64,000 nt of DNA from Ahaetulla prasina (taxonomy: Eukaryota; Chordata; Lepidosauria; Squamata; Colubridae), in the NCBI RefSeq assembly GCF_028640845.1, contig NC_080542.1, forward strand, positions 129,354,580-129,418,579. Direction: 5' to 3'. The translations under genes were made by a program, and so were the position numbers. The notes below the pieces were generated by a model. It was not told the DNA's origin, made no database searches, and saw nothing but the letters and a program-made list of their open reading frames with translations. Positions 22,285-33,576 of the stretch are shown here, in pieces. The number at the start of each line of letters is the position of its first letter. Position 1 is the stretch's first letter.

Positions 22285-24433
22285 TTCCACACCAGTCCAG
22301 AGCAACCACCATTTCCTTACTAACCTGCTTCCCAGCTCCATTCTCCTGCTTGCAGGGCAACAAAAAAAGACTATGTGACCACCAGTTTTTTTAAAAAAGT
22401 CAGACCTTCCAACTTCTGGTTGAGGGGGGGCTGGAGATATTGCAAAGTTGGAAGATACGACTGAAGATTTTTTTTAAGTGGTATTTTATTTATTTATTTA
22501 TTTATTTATTAGATTTTTACACCGCCCTTCTCCCGAAGGACTCAGGGCGGTGCACAACCAAGTAAAAACAACATGCACATAGACAAAAATTAAAAAGCGT
22601 ATTAAAAAACTGATTATAAAATGGCCAATTAAAATTAAAACTAAAGTAAAACAATCCTAAAACCCCACTTAAAATTTCATCAAGCTAGCCCTGCATGGTG
22701 GAATAAGAAAGTCTTGAGCTCGCATTTAAAAGACTGGAGGTCGGGGAGTTGGCGCAACCTCGGAGGCAACTCATTCCATAGGGCTGGAGCCCCCACAGAG
22801 AAGGCCCTCCCCCTGGGGGCTGCCAGTTGACATTGTTTGACTGATGGCACCCTGAGGAGGCCCTCCCTATGGGAGCGCACAGGCCGATGGGAGGCTATAG
22901 GTGGCAGTAGGCGGTCCCGTAAGTAACCCGGTCCTGTGCCATGGAGCGCTTTAAAGGTGATGATCAACACCTTGAATTGCACCCAGAAGACCACCGGCAA
23001 CCAGTGCAGGCTGCGCAGGAGAGGTGTTATATGTGAGCATCGCGGTGCCCCTTCTATTACCCGCGCAGCCACATTCTGGACCAGTTGGAGCTTCCTGGTG
23101 CTTTTCAAGGGGAGGCCCATGTAGAGAGCATTGCAGTAGTCCAGGTGGGAAGTGACAAGGGCATGAGTGACCGTGCGAAGGGAATCCCGGTCAAGAAAAG
23201 GACCCAACTGGTGAATCAGGTGCACCTGATAAAAAGCTCCCCTGGCGACGGCCGTCATATGTTCTTCTAAGGACAGCTAATCATCCAGGAGAACGCCTAA
23301 GTTACAAACCCTCTCCCTGGGGGCCAATGATTCACCCCCAACAGTCAGTGATGGAGTAAGCTGGCTGTACCGGAATGCTGGCATCCACAGCCACTCTGTC
23401 TTGGGTGGGTTGAGCTGAAGCTTGTTCTTCCCCATCCAGACCCGCATGGCTTCCAGACACCGGGACATCATGTCTACGGCTTCATTGCGGTGGTTAGGGG
23501 TGGAAATGTACAGCTAAGTGTCATCAGCGTACAGATGGTATTCCACCCCAAAACCACGGATAATCTCACCCAGTGGCTTCATATAGATGTTGAACAGGAG
23601 AAGCGAGATAACCGACCCCTGCAGCACCCCACATATGAGGTGCCTTGAGGTCGATCTCTGTCCCCCTTCCAACACCGTCTGCGATCGGTCGGACAGATAG
23701 GAGGAAAACCACTGAAAAACAGTGCCCCCCACTCCCAGACCCCCCAACAGCCGCAGCAGGATACCATGGTCGATGGTATCAAAAGCCGCTGAGAGATCTA
23801 ATAGGACCGGGACAGAGGAACAGCCCCTGTCCCAAGACCTCCAGAGATCATCAACCAACGCGACCAAAGCCGTCTCTGTGCTTTACCCAGGGCTGAAGCT
23901 GGACTGGAACGGGTCTAGATAGACAGTTTCATCCAGGTACTGGGGAAGCTGACATGCCACCACACTCTCAACAACCTTCGCCACAAAGCGAAGACCACAA
24001 AGACCATGTGGTAGTCACATGGTTTTCTTTTGTTGCCCTGCATGCAAGAGAACTGACCTGGAAAGCAGGTAAGTGAGGGAATGGTGGTTGCTGCAGGAGT
24101 TCGCAGGAAGCTCTCCAGCCTAAAAATGTACTGCAGAGGTGCGGGGGAAGGGGGAGCAGCCTCCCAGCTGATCAGATTGAAAGGTGGTTGACTCTCACCG
24201 ACAGAGTCACAGCCTGCATCTCAGAGGGGTGATGAGGGTGGCGTAGTGTCGTGCTCCCTAGTTGCCCTCCCCAGCTGTGGAGAATCCAGGCAGGGGGGAG
24301 ATGCAGGGGGGACCCGAGCGGTGACTGAGAGCAGCAGCAGGAATGATTGGGCGGGATGGGGTGGGCGGGTCTACGCAGAATTGTAACTACCCCTTCGCCT
24401 GATCTGAACAAGACTGGCTGAATCCCACCACTG
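22285..24433. mobile_element. Foldback hAT-like MITE interrupted by an L2-like LINE
   Basis: Positions 22300-22400 (gcaaccaccatttccttact ... actatgtgaccacc) are the reverse complement, with some mismatches, of 24010-24105 (gtggtagtcacatgg ... ggaatggtggttgc). The right end reads ggctgaatcccaccactg, the terminal repeat of the cagtggtgggattcag family. The simplest reading is one element with long inverted arms into which the LINE (22483-23995) inserted. The left terminus is not identified, so two separate oppositely oriented MITEs remain possible. Confidence 0.5.
22483..23995 (-). mobile_element. L2-like LINE, RT to 3' end, inactivated
   Basis: Minus-strand frames at 23514-23867, 23277-23471 and 22680-23258 cover the RT palm and C-terminal part of an ORF2. 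Seen: motif A LLDLSAAFDTIDHGILL (catalytic Asp), motif B GVLQGSVISLLLFN (family form GVPQGS..SPLLFN, so two prolines are replaced), and motif C YHLYADDT (catalytic Asp pair). A stop codon follows ADDT where the family has Gln. Downstream frames match RRL.LVQNAAARVI and APALWNELPPRLRQL. The 3' UTR ends in a caccgccctt...aagggcggtg hairpin and an ATTT tail at 22483-22510. The endonuclease and N-terminal RT are missing. It is a dead 5'-truncated copy that broke a foldback MITE. Confidence 0.88.
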
Positions 24434-25117
24434 TATATAACACTATATTATATTATATTACAGTGGTATGAACATGTTGCACATTGCACTGGCCCTGCAA
24501 GTCTACAAACCTTCTTGTCAGATTCTTCTCAGAAGCACCACAGTTGTTCAACGAATCACAGAATTGTTAAGTGAATCTTACTTCCTCATTGATTTTGCAG
24601 GTGAACTTTGGATGGTCACTTTCTCTGAGCCCTAGAAAGGAGACAGTGGCAAATTACTTTTGAAAAATCTTACCAAGAAAACTTGACGAAGTTCTCTAGC
24701 CAGTCTTTACAAACTGTACAAGACTGAATGGAAGTAACAGAAAATATATCTGTAAGAAGGTATTTTAAAATCTTAGAGATAGAAGCAAATAATTTATTTA
24801 TTTTAGAGGTGGTCAAAATTTTTCTATTGTAGAAAAATACAATGGAATGTTTCTATTAAAACAAATATAGTATGTCAGAGCTTGATGTGATTTGTGAATT
24901 ACAAAAAAAAGTGCAATATTATGTTAAAGGAAATTTCAAGATGTGCGTACTAAACAAACCTGCACACAAAATTTTGTATGTACTTTTTCTTATAAAGAAG
25001 CAAAAAATGTTTCATAAAGAAGATGGAATGAACTTCAAAATTCGGGATGCTAACGATGCCTTCCCTTGGCATGGGACCAGGCTAATTTAGGGAATACTTC
25101 TGTACAATCACATTACA
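24434..25117. other. Unclassified AT-rich DNA
   Basis: Contains only short frames (24872-25090). No repeat or exon recognised. Confidence 0.35.
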
Positions 25118-25360
25118 TGAGCTTTGGTGGCACAGTGGTTAGAGTGCAGTACTGCAGACTACTTCTGCTGACTGCTGGCTGCTTACAATTTGGCAGATCA
25201 AATCTCACCAGGCTCAAGGTTGACTCAGCCTTCCAGTCTTCTGAGATGGGTAAAATAAGGACCCAAATTGTTGGGGACAATATGCTGAATCTGTAAAACC
25301 GCTTAGAGAGGGCTGTAAAGCACTGTAAAGCAGCATATAAGTCTAAGTGCTATTGCTACA
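25118..25360 (+). mobile_element. tRNA-derived SINE (Squam-type)
   Basis: A tRNA-like head with A-box ggcacagtggttagagtgc and B-box-like gatcaaatctcacc is followed by a conserved body (ggctcaaggttgactcagcc, aaggacccaaattgttgggg) and the tail gtctaagtgctattgcta. Four copies of this family occur in the window. Transcription by RNA polymerase III and LINE-driven mobility are known for such SINEs, not shown here. Confidence 0.85.
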
Positions 25361-25379
25361 TGTCCAATCAGGTCTAGCA

Positions 25380-25770
25380 GAAGAGACATGATGAGCCCTA
25401 TCACCTAGGAAGTGGTAGTATCTAGGAAGACACCCTTTTCTGTTGTGACTCATTTCCTTTGGAACTTCTTCACCTCAGAGACTAGATTGGCCCCAACCCT
25501 GCTAGCTTTCCATAAGTTCCTGGAAATATGATTTTGCCAACAGCCATAGGGACCTAGGATAGAGCTTGCTTGTAATGATTGTTATTGATGGATGTTAGAG
25601 TATCTTGTGCATGGATTTTGTTGTATGGTTTTATATGGTTTTTATTGTTCTTAAATTATTGATTTTGTATTGTATGGAGGTTTTACATTGTTTTTTTTAA
25701 TTTCCTTCTATCTAGAGTCGTATATTTGAGATGGGCAACTGTATAAATTGAAATAATAAATAAAATATCA
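25380..25770 (+). mobile_element. Old L2-like LINE 3' end
   Basis: Degenerate codons for the L2 C-terminus (tttcctttggaacttcttca corresponds to 'LWNxLP') precede a 3' UTR with runs of ttgtattgtatgg and a tail aataataaataaaa at 25755-25770. Heavily diverged. Confidence 0.55.
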
Positions 25771-26746
25771 AAAAGTACAAGCAGAGAGAAACAAAGATTT
25801 ATCCCTGGCTTTAATATTCAAGCTTTGCTTTCCTTAAAATTAGAAGTATATTCCAAGCACTTTTTTCAAATATATATAATTGTTCATAAAAAATTCAGTT
25901 TTGCACTACATGAAGGATAAACAAACTCATTCACCACCTATTTACAGTATTTTACTAATATGCAGGCTCATTATGCCGCTCTTGATTTGCATATACTATT
26001 TTAATTTATTTGTTATGTTTCCAATTAAAATGTCTTCAAATATTAACATTGAATATGTTTTGAATGGGAAAAGGGTTAAATCAGGCATATGGTTAATAAT
26101 GTTAATATTAATTAATTTATTCTGCTATATGGTCATATGCAAATTATAAAAAGAATGCACTTGCTGAAAAGTTGTAAAGCTTTTTTTTAAAAAACTTGAA
26201 AAGTTTTAAAAGACGATTTTATTTAAAGTTATAGTGATTTCAAAGATTCAGTGGTGCATTTGTGGAAAATATCATGCACTGTGCATGTAAAATAAAGCGC
26301 AGGAAATTATTTATCTGTCCTCGGAGGGAAAAAAATAATGATCATAAAATTCTGCCTTATTCTTGCCATTGTCAACTATTGCAGTGCAGCTCTGCTCCTC
26401 AATGATTGTTCTTTAACCATGATATTAACCTATTGCCCTATTGATCCAAAAAATGAGAATGCTGTCAGCCATAATCAACTATAGACAAGGAAAAAAGTTC
26501 CTCACTAGCAAAATATGTAGTTTATTTTGTCCTTTTCCTCCTTTAAGCCTTTGAATTACAGTTAGGTGATGATGATTCCCTAGACTGGTTACACCTGGGT
26601 CTCTCTGAATCCACTCACATTGCAGCTCTATTCACACAATAAATTGATATTAATTCAACACATGGAAGATGAAGTCAGCTGGTGGCTCACAATCTTATTC
26701 ATAATCTCTTAGCTATATTTCGCCTGATGAACAGTGCCAATAGTCT
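25771..26746. other. Unclassified AT-rich DNA
   Basis: No exon, RNA or clear repeat. The 89-codon frame at 25880-26149 is hydrophobic because the DNA is T-rich. Confidence 0.35.
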
Positions 26747-26754
26747 TCTAAACC

Positions 26755-26882
26755 AGGGGTCTCCAACCTTAGCAACTTTAAGCCTGGAGGACTTCAATTC
26801 CCAGAATTCCCCAGTCAGCAAACTTCCATTCTGGAAGTTGAAGTCCTCCAGGCTTAAAGTTGCCAAGGTTGGAGACCTGTGA
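26755..26882. mobile_element. Complete palindromic hAT-type MITE, 128 bp
   Basis: Nearly the whole element is an inverted repeat: the left aggggtctccaaccttagca pairs with the right tgccaaggttggagacct, and 'ctggaggacttcaa' pairs with 'ttgaagtcctccag'. A perfect 8-bp duplication, tctaaacc, lies at 26747-26754 and 26883-26890. There is no coding capacity. The transcript would form one long hairpin. This copy defines the family of 3137-3228 and 22098-22203. Confidence 0.93.
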
Positions 26883-26935
26883 TCTAAACCACATACATAT
26901 AAGCTATGTGCATACATTTTGTATGTCTGCAATCA

Positions 26936-27199
26936 GTTCAGCCGGTTCAGACCGGTTCAGGCAAACCAGTAGCTCTGACAATCAGCTGGCCCTGCCCACC
27001 TGCCCCTGCCATATCCTGTCCTTTACTTCCTGCTTTCGAGCTCATCTCAATTACATGGCACAGCTGATCCCCCCCCTCGTTGTTCTACTTACTGTTGCTG
27101 ACTTGCAAGATAAGCAACTGAGCTTCTAAATGCTCTATTTTCAGTGCGAAGCGCATGCTCACCAAACCGGTTGTTAAACCAGCAGCATCCCACCAATGA
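26936..27199. mobile_element. hAT-type MITE (ggttcagaccggttc family)
   Basis: The left part cagttcagccggttcagacc and right part ccggttgttaaaccagcagc with terminal 'atcccaccaatg' match the family at 28490-28754. The extreme left end appears altered and no target duplication was confirmed. Confidence 0.65.
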
Positions 27200-27234
27200 C
27201 TCAGTTCACAAGTCCTGATAACCAGGCAGAGAGA

Positions 27235-29155
27235 TAGGATTTATCTGAGAAATTAGAGAAAAGAGATTTCAAAAGAAACCAGCATGGCTGGACAAAGAGC
27301 TATCTGATAAACTGTAAGTAAAAAGGACAAGTATAAAGAGAGGGAAAAAGGAGCACATAATTAAGGCAGAATATCAGCAGACAGCCGAAGACTGCAAAGA
27401 TGAAGTCAGGAAAGCTAAGACTCAAAATGAAATAAGGCTTGCAACAAAAATAACAAATAAAGCTTTTGTCAACATGTAAAAAATAAGGAAAAATCAAGGA
27501 AATGATTGGTCCACTAATGGGAGAAAATGGCAAGACGCTGACTAGCAGCAGGGAGAAAGCAGAACTGCTTAACTTATTTTTCTTTGTAGCCCAATCTGTC
27601 AAAAACAAAAACAAACCCTGTAAAATGCAGATGAGGAATGCAAGTCAAAATAAGCAAGAAAATGGTAAGAGAACATATAGCCATTCTAGATGAGTTCAAA
27701 TCACCAAGGACCAGATGGATTACACCCCAAGATTCTGAAGGGACTGGCAGGCATGATTTCAGAATCAATGAACTGTATCTTTCAAAGATACAGGAACTTC
27801 CAGGGAACTACCAGATGAATGGAAAAGGGCTGATGTGGTTCCTATCTTCAAAAAAGGGGAAAAATAAATCCAGGAAATTAGAGACCAATTTGCCTGACAT
27901 CAATATCTGGAAAGATTCTGGAGAAGAAAATCAAGCAACATATTTGCAAACACCTAGAAGCAAGCAAAGTTATAACCAGAAGCCAACATGGGTTTGCAAA
28001 AACAAATTTATTGGGATCAGTGAAATTCTGCGGATATAATTTACTAAAGACGATAGACTTAAGACACAGAAGGATCTTGACAGTCAGGAATACTGGGCCC
28101 TATGTAACATAATGAAATTCAGTGATGAGAAAAATAAAGTTCTACATTTAGGCAAGAAAAAACAGACCAAAACAGGTATAGAATAGTGGTACCTGGTTCA
28201 GTAGTAGTAACGGCGAGAGGGATCTTGGAGTCCTAGGGGATAATCACTTAAATTTGAGCTAGAAGTATGCTGCAGCTACCAAAAAACCCAACACAGTTCT
28301 AGGCTGCATTAACAGAAGGATAGAATCAAGATCACACAAAGTGTTAATACCACTTTATAATCCCTTGGTAAGACCAAACTTGGAATATTGCATCAAGTTT
28401 TGGTTGCCATGATATAAAAAAGATGTTGAGACCCTAGAAAGAATGCAGAGAAGAGCAGCAAAGATGATTAGGGGACTAATGGCTAAAACCAGGGGTGGGA
28501 TTCAGTCAGTTCGGACCGGTTCAGGTGAAATGGTAATTGTACCTGTGGGTAAGCCTGCCCCCGCCCACCTGCCCTGGTGCTAAGCCACCCAATTTAACTG
28601 CATTTTTTCAGCTGTGCACATGCATGCAAGGGTGCATGAGAGAGCAAAGTGCATGCACAGAAGGTGCACTCATGAGTGTAACAAGTGTGTGCTTGTGCTC
28701 AAATTTTCAGTGCTGGGGTGAACAGGTTGTTAAATTATATAAAGCCCACCTCTGGCTAAAACATATGAAGAACAATTGCAACAATTGGGTATGTCTAGTG
28801 TAATGAAAAGAAGGAATAGGAGTGACATGATAGTAGTGTTCCAATATCTCAGGAGCTGCCACAAAGAAACAGGTGGGATCAACCTATTTTCCAAAGCACC
28901 TGAAAGCAGGACAAGAAGCAATGGATGGAAACTAAGCAAGGACAGAAGGAACATAGAAGGAACCTAATAGTTTCTGACAGTTAGAACAATTAATCGGTGG
29001 AATGATTTGCCTCCAAAATTTGTGGGTGTTCCAACACTAGAGGTTTTTAAGATGAGATTGGACTGCCATTTGTCTGAAATAGTATAAGGCTTCCTACCTG
29101 ACCAGGGGTTGCATTGGAAAACCTCCAGGGTCCCTTTCAACTCTGTTATTCTATT
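27235..29155 (+). mobile_element. CR1 LINE ORF2 remnant with nested MITE
   Basis: Broken + strand frames follow CR1 ORF2 in order: the linker after the endonuclease (27502-27600, GPLMGENGKTLT, residues like AELLNLFF); then 'SPRTRWITPQ..EG' and ELPGNYQMNGK, counterparts of the RT entry region (27680-27850); then codons matching ILEKKIKQH and 'SQHGF'. The RT core with the catalytic motifs is deleted between about 28030 and 28070. The C-terminal part (28170-29000) includes 'ttggagtcctaggggataat', aatgcagagaagagcagcaa and acaattaatcggtggaatga. The tail ends near 29155. A MITE sits at 28490-28754. Confidence 0.82.
28490..28754. mobile_element. hAT-type MITE inserted in CR1
   Basis: The ends caggggtgggattc and agcccacctctg are inverted over the terminal bases and carry the family's ttcggaccggttcag and aacaggttgttaaatt motifs. 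A perfect 8-bp duplication, gctaaaac (28482-28489 and 28755-28762), interrupts the CR1 reading 'ggctaaaac|atatgaagaa'. 265 bp, no transposase. Confidence 0.92.
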
Positions 29156-30636
29156 AAAATTTCACCTTCAGTGCAAAGTTATTATGCTGATCTGTAAGTG
29201 AAGATTGAGAGACTTCTAACCATTTGTCTCCTATAGTTTCAAAGTAATTTCTGTCCCAGTACTGTATGACTTATTACATGCTTTCTAAATGTCACATAAT
29301 TGTTGAAAATATTACAGATGCAGTGATATTCACATATTACACATGATGGCAGTTCATTTTTTTTTTGGCATATAGTTAACAGAACTGCAACAATAGGTAG
29401 AAACTTGTCATAGAGTTAACCAGAGTTGCATCAATAGCTAGAGAACGGCCACTTTTTCAAATATTGCTATTGTTTCCTAGGTTACAAATACCTGTTCTTC
29501 CCAGCTCTGGCAAATGTGGAAACATTTTGTTAGTACTGATCACTGTGTAACATTTCAGGGTTTTTTTATTTATTGTGTTTTCTATACTGAGGAATGTAAG
29601 ATTGACCCTAGACAATGGAGCTTGTTGTCCTTCATTAAACTAATTCTACTAGCTCAATTTCATTTGAATTCTGCTTAAACCTAAAAACAGTATTAACTTT
29701 AATAAGCAGATTAAGCATCTGTTTTTTCATGTTTTCACAGAAGCCTAAAACCTTTGGGCTACTTTAATAAACAGCACTTCTACCTCCATTTCAAGTGTGT
29801 AGATCCGTTCCGGTATAATAATCAGCTTTTACAGTTTGCAAAAGTGGTAATATAAATATTAACCAAAAAATTGTTATGATCCATGAGGTTCTTGAATACA
29901 AATATTACTATTTTGTTCTATAATGGTTACAATATAAGCCCAACATGTAGATATGCCTCTTAAATTCACTTATAAATACTGACTATTGGAATGGAACTCA
30001 TTTCTCACCTTTATTATATTTTCAATAGCTTATGAATTAGAATAGGAAAATGATTACAAAGTGCTATGCAATGGGCAATGGACTGAAATGTTGGCCTTAA
30101 ATATTCTTACTAGAGTTATTTGCTAGTGTGATATGTCACTTGTCGGCATGTTCGTCTGTGTTGGCCTTAAATAAACACATTTATTCCTGACTTCATCCCT
30201 CTAACTTGAAATTAGCTGGGAAAAACATATTAAAACTAAACTATTTATTATATGACAATTTTAATTGATTACAATGTCATGCTAGGTTATTATATAGATG
30301 ATAGAGGTAGTAACACAACATATTGTTTAAACTTCACAGGACTTCCTGTGAAGTCATGGCCGACTTTTTTCCAACTCAATAACAGAAGGAACAGGATTCC
30401 ATTTGTCTACTTGACTCTTGGAAGTTAAGAAAAGTCGCAGAATCATCCCCCAAGATCCACTGATAACAGGAACAGTCTGTAAGCAGTTTTAGAAGCTGAG
30501 CTTTGAGAACAACTGGTGAGCTGAAGCTGTCAGGTGGGGTCAAAATCATGTCGTTGTTGGATAAAACAGCCATTTTGGAATTTATTTTTCAAATGAACAA
30601 TAAGCTGTGCCTTTAATTTCTTAAACAATTTATGAG
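29156..30636. other. Unclassified AT-rich DNA
   Basis: No recognised exon, RNA gene or repeat in about 1.5 kb. Short frames only. Confidence 0.35.
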
Positions 30637-30641
30637 ACTAT

Positions 30642-31166
30642 TGTTGTGCCTCGTCTGCTTTCCCCGCAGCCGGGCCCATCTTATCTGCTTCCGAACGCTG
30701 AGGAATGTCCTAGCATGCCTCCCGGCCCCAGCCCTGGCTCCATGCCCAGACAGGCCAAGGAGGAAGAAGTGCCTCCAGCCCCCAGCTCTGGCTCCATGCC
30801 CAGGCAAACGGAGCAACTAGACCCCTCCCCCTCCCCCACAGCATGTGAGCCTGAGGAAGGTCAATTACCAACAGCTGCAGACTGGAGTGACCCTCACTTC
30901 AGGAGAATTGATAAGCGGCGGCAACAGAAGGAAGGGAGGGGCAGGCCTGAATAAATGCTGAGTCATGGAGCCACACCCCATGGCCTATATAAAGGATCTG
31001 CTTTCTGGCATTCTCTGAGTCAGGCAAAGTCTACCTTATCTTGCTGAAGTCACTTTCTGGTTTCCTGCCTGCCTTGAGAACTTTGCTAGGACTTTGGCAG
31101 AGCTGCAGAGGTACGCCTGATTCGGATTTCCCCGACCCGGCCGTCAGCGGAGGAGTGGACACGACA
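30642..31166 (+). mobile_element. Solo LTR with 5-bp target duplication
   Basis: Starts TGTTGTGCCTCG and ends GGACACGACA, giving TG...CA with short inverted ends (tgttgtg/cacgaca). A perfect 5-bp duplication, actat, flanks it (30637-30641 and 31167-31171). A TATA box (tatataaag, 30986-30994) would start the R region. No gag or pol lies on either side, so internal recombination has probably left a solo LTR. Five-base duplications suit Gypsy-type or some endogenous retroviral elements; the family is not identified. Its U3 is GC-rich and holds a 102-codon frame (30646-30954) with a repeated GSMPRQ motif, probably non-coding. Confidence 0.85.
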
Positions 31167-31171
31167 ACTAT

Positions 31172-31410
31172 TATGAGCCATGGTGGTTAGAGTACAGTTC
31201 TGCAGGCTCCTTCTGCTGACTGCCAGCTGACTGCAATTTTGTAGTTCAAATCTCACCAGGCTCAAGGTTGACTCAACCTTCCATCCTTCCAATGTGGGTA
31301 AAGTGAAGATCCAAATTGTTGGGGACAATATGCTGACTCTTTAAAACCACTTAGAGATGGCTGTAAAACACTGTAAAGTGGTATATAAGTTTAAGTGCTG
31401 TTGCTATTAT
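31172..31410 (+). mobile_element. tRNA-derived SINE (Squam-type), 5' shortened
   Basis: Starts directly at the LTR target duplication with gagccatggtggttagagt, then ggctcaaggttgactcaacc, aagatccaaattgttgggga and the tail gtttaagtgctgttgctat. The LTR probably landed in, or next to, the SINE head. Confidence 0.82.
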
Positions 31411-32162
31411 CTTTACAAGCGAAAAGAGATGTCTTTAGTTACAGCCTACTACTTGTTTTTGAAGCTTTGAATGCCATTTTTGAGACTTCTTCTTTACTAT
31501 CAAACAACAGAGAGAAGATTTCTAGGGCTAGCCAAAATAAGGAAACATGGAGCCTTCTTTCTTTTGAAATATAAACTTTCATATCTTGAAGGATGAGGTG
31601 CGTAAGTAACATACAACTTCCTTGACAAAGCAGCTTGATAGTGATATGTTTCCAAAGCCAAAACCATTATCTTATTTTTATGGATCATCTTTGCTGAAAG
31701 CATCTAAGGAAATGCAAAATATACATTCAGATTCTACCAAAAGTAAAATTAAATGCCAGCAATAGAATCATAATTATGTTATAAAAATACACAGCGATAC
31801 TGTGATGGTGGCAACCCAGGAGTGCTAAGAAAAAACAGAGGTATGTTTTCACAAATTCCTACAGTTTAATAAACACCTCCAGGGAAATTATACTATATCT
31901 GGAGTGCCACAACTGAGAAGACAAAATACAATATGCTAATTTCCCAGAAATCTCCCTAAAAAAGCCCAATTGGCGGAACTAAGCAGATGGGTGAACTGTA
32001 AAAGCTTTGGATGCAGCCATAGAGCACTTCCAAACATAGCTACCAAATTTTTAATTGTTCTTAATAACTAGGTAGTTAACTACTACATTTATGAAGAGTA
32101 AAAATATAAAATGGAACTGTCCTGAAGTGAGGCCATTTAATCTAAAAACCTATATACATTTT
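31411..32162. other. Unclassified AT-rich DNA
   Basis: No gene or repeat recognised. Confidence 0.35.
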
Positions 32163-32241
32163 TCTTAACGGAATAACAGAGTTGGAAAGGATTTTGGAAG
32201 TCTGCTAGTCCAACCCACTGCTCAAGCAGAAAACTCTATAT

Positions 32242-32596
32242 CCGTGATGGCGAACCTATGGCATGCATGCCAGAAGTGGCACACAGAGCCATCTGGGAAT
32301 GCCAGCAATCGCCTATTGCTCTTCAAGGTTCTCATGCACATGAGCCAGCTGGTCTTCACATGGGGGAGCACTAGAAACCGGAAGAGCAGCTCTCTGGTGT
32401 GCATGCACATGCAGGGAAGTTGAGCTTCTGGTTTTGGGCACGTGCAAGCGCTGGCCAACTAGTCTTTGTCTGCGCATGCGCACCAGAAACTAGAAGATCA
32501 GGTTACCGGCGCAGGCATTTGGTTTCTGGAGCTCCCCTGTTTGCATGCGCATGCTCCCGTTTCAGCACTTGGTGCTGAAAAGGTTCGCCAACACTG
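32242..32596. mobile_element. hAT-type MITE (gtgatggcgaacct family)
   Basis: The ends ccgtgatggcgaacct and aggttcgccaacactg are inverted repeats. Flanks ctctatat (32234-32241) and ctctatac (32597-32604) differ at one base. 355 bp, rich in CATGCGCATG motifs, no transposase. Same family as 4342-4743. Confidence 0.9.
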
Positions 32597-32604
32597 CTCT
32601 ATAC

Positions 32605-33576
32605 CAGGGGTGAAATGTAAAATTTGTTACTACCGGTTCTATCGGCCTGGCTTGGTGCGGGGAGGGGTTTAATGTGACTGGGTGGTCGTGGCCAACATTT
32701 TTTTACTTTTAAAAGCATTTTTTCTACCTCTTCAGTCTGAGCCCACAGGGGCTTCTGTGGCTCAGACTGGTAAGACAGTCTGTTATTAACACAGCTGCCT
32801 GCAATTACTGCAGGTTCAAGTCCCACCAGGCCCAAGGTTGACTCAGCCTTCCATCCTTTATAAGGTAGGTAAACTGAGGACCCAGATTGTTGGGGGGGGG
32901 CAATAAGTTGACTTTGTATATAAATATACAAATAGGATGAAGACTATTGCTAACATAGTGTAAGCTGCCCTGAGTCTTCGGAGAAGGGCGGGATATAAAT
33001 GCAAAAAAAAAAATATTGTAAAAAAATGCTTTAAAAGCCTCTGATGATCAGGCAACTCAGCTGAGATTGCCAGAGGAGCCTTTTAAAAGCATTTTTTCTA
33101 CAACCTCTTGGGCCAAAGGGGTTGTAGAAAAAATGTTTTTAAAGGGTTCTAGTGATCAGACAACTCAGCTAGGATCGCCAGAACCCTTTAAAAGCATTTT
33201 TACAGCCTCTTTGGCTGAAGAGGTTGTAGAAAAAAATGCTTTTAAAGGGTTCCGATGAACCCAGCTGAGTTGCCTGGTCGCCAGAACCTTTTACACCCTC
33301 TTCAGCAAAAGCGGTTGTAGAAAAAATGCTTTTAAAGAGTTCTGACAATCCCAGCTGAGCCACACGATCATCAGAGGCTTTTTTTTCTTTTAAAAGCATT
33401 TTTTCGGTCGAAGAAAAAATGCTTTTAAAAGTAAAAAAAAAAAGTAAAAAAAATGATCACGTGGCTCAGCTAGGCGGGGAGTGGGCAGAGATTTTTGCTA
33501 CTGGTTCTCTGAACCACCCACCGCCATCGCTACCAGATCATGTGATCCAGTCTGAACTGGGAGCATTTCACCCCTA
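32605..33576. mobile_element. hAT-type foldback MITE with nested SINE
   Basis: The ends caggggtgaaatgt and gcatttcacccct are inverted repeats flanked by a perfect duplication, ctctatac (32597-32604 and 33577-33584), shared with the neighbouring MITE. A SINE occupies 32752-33012. Positions 33020-33440 hold alternating inverted modules: 'ctacaacctcttgggc' against 'aaggggttgtag', and 'gcttttaaaag' arms around a gatcaggcaactcagc segment. No transposase is present. Confidence 0.9.
32752..33012 (+). mobile_element. tRNA-derived SINE variant within MITE
   Basis: The head cttctgtggctcagactgg and B-box-like ggttcaagtcccacc are followed by the family body (caaggttgactcagccttcc, tgaggacccagattgttggg). 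The 3' end differs from the other copies: gctgccctgagtcttcggag and gggcgggatataaatgc, then poly(A). That end resembles the L2-like LINE 3' hairpin, suggesting a SINE whose tail uses a LINE 3' end. Confidence 0.8.

Noticed and set aside
25118..25210. tRNA gene
   Set aside because: The A- and B-box-like sequences are the tRNA-derived head of a SINE; no complete cloverleaf or anticodon arm is preserved.
27638..28039. 133-codon + frame as a host gene
   Set aside because: It is a frame-shifted reading of CR1 ORF2.
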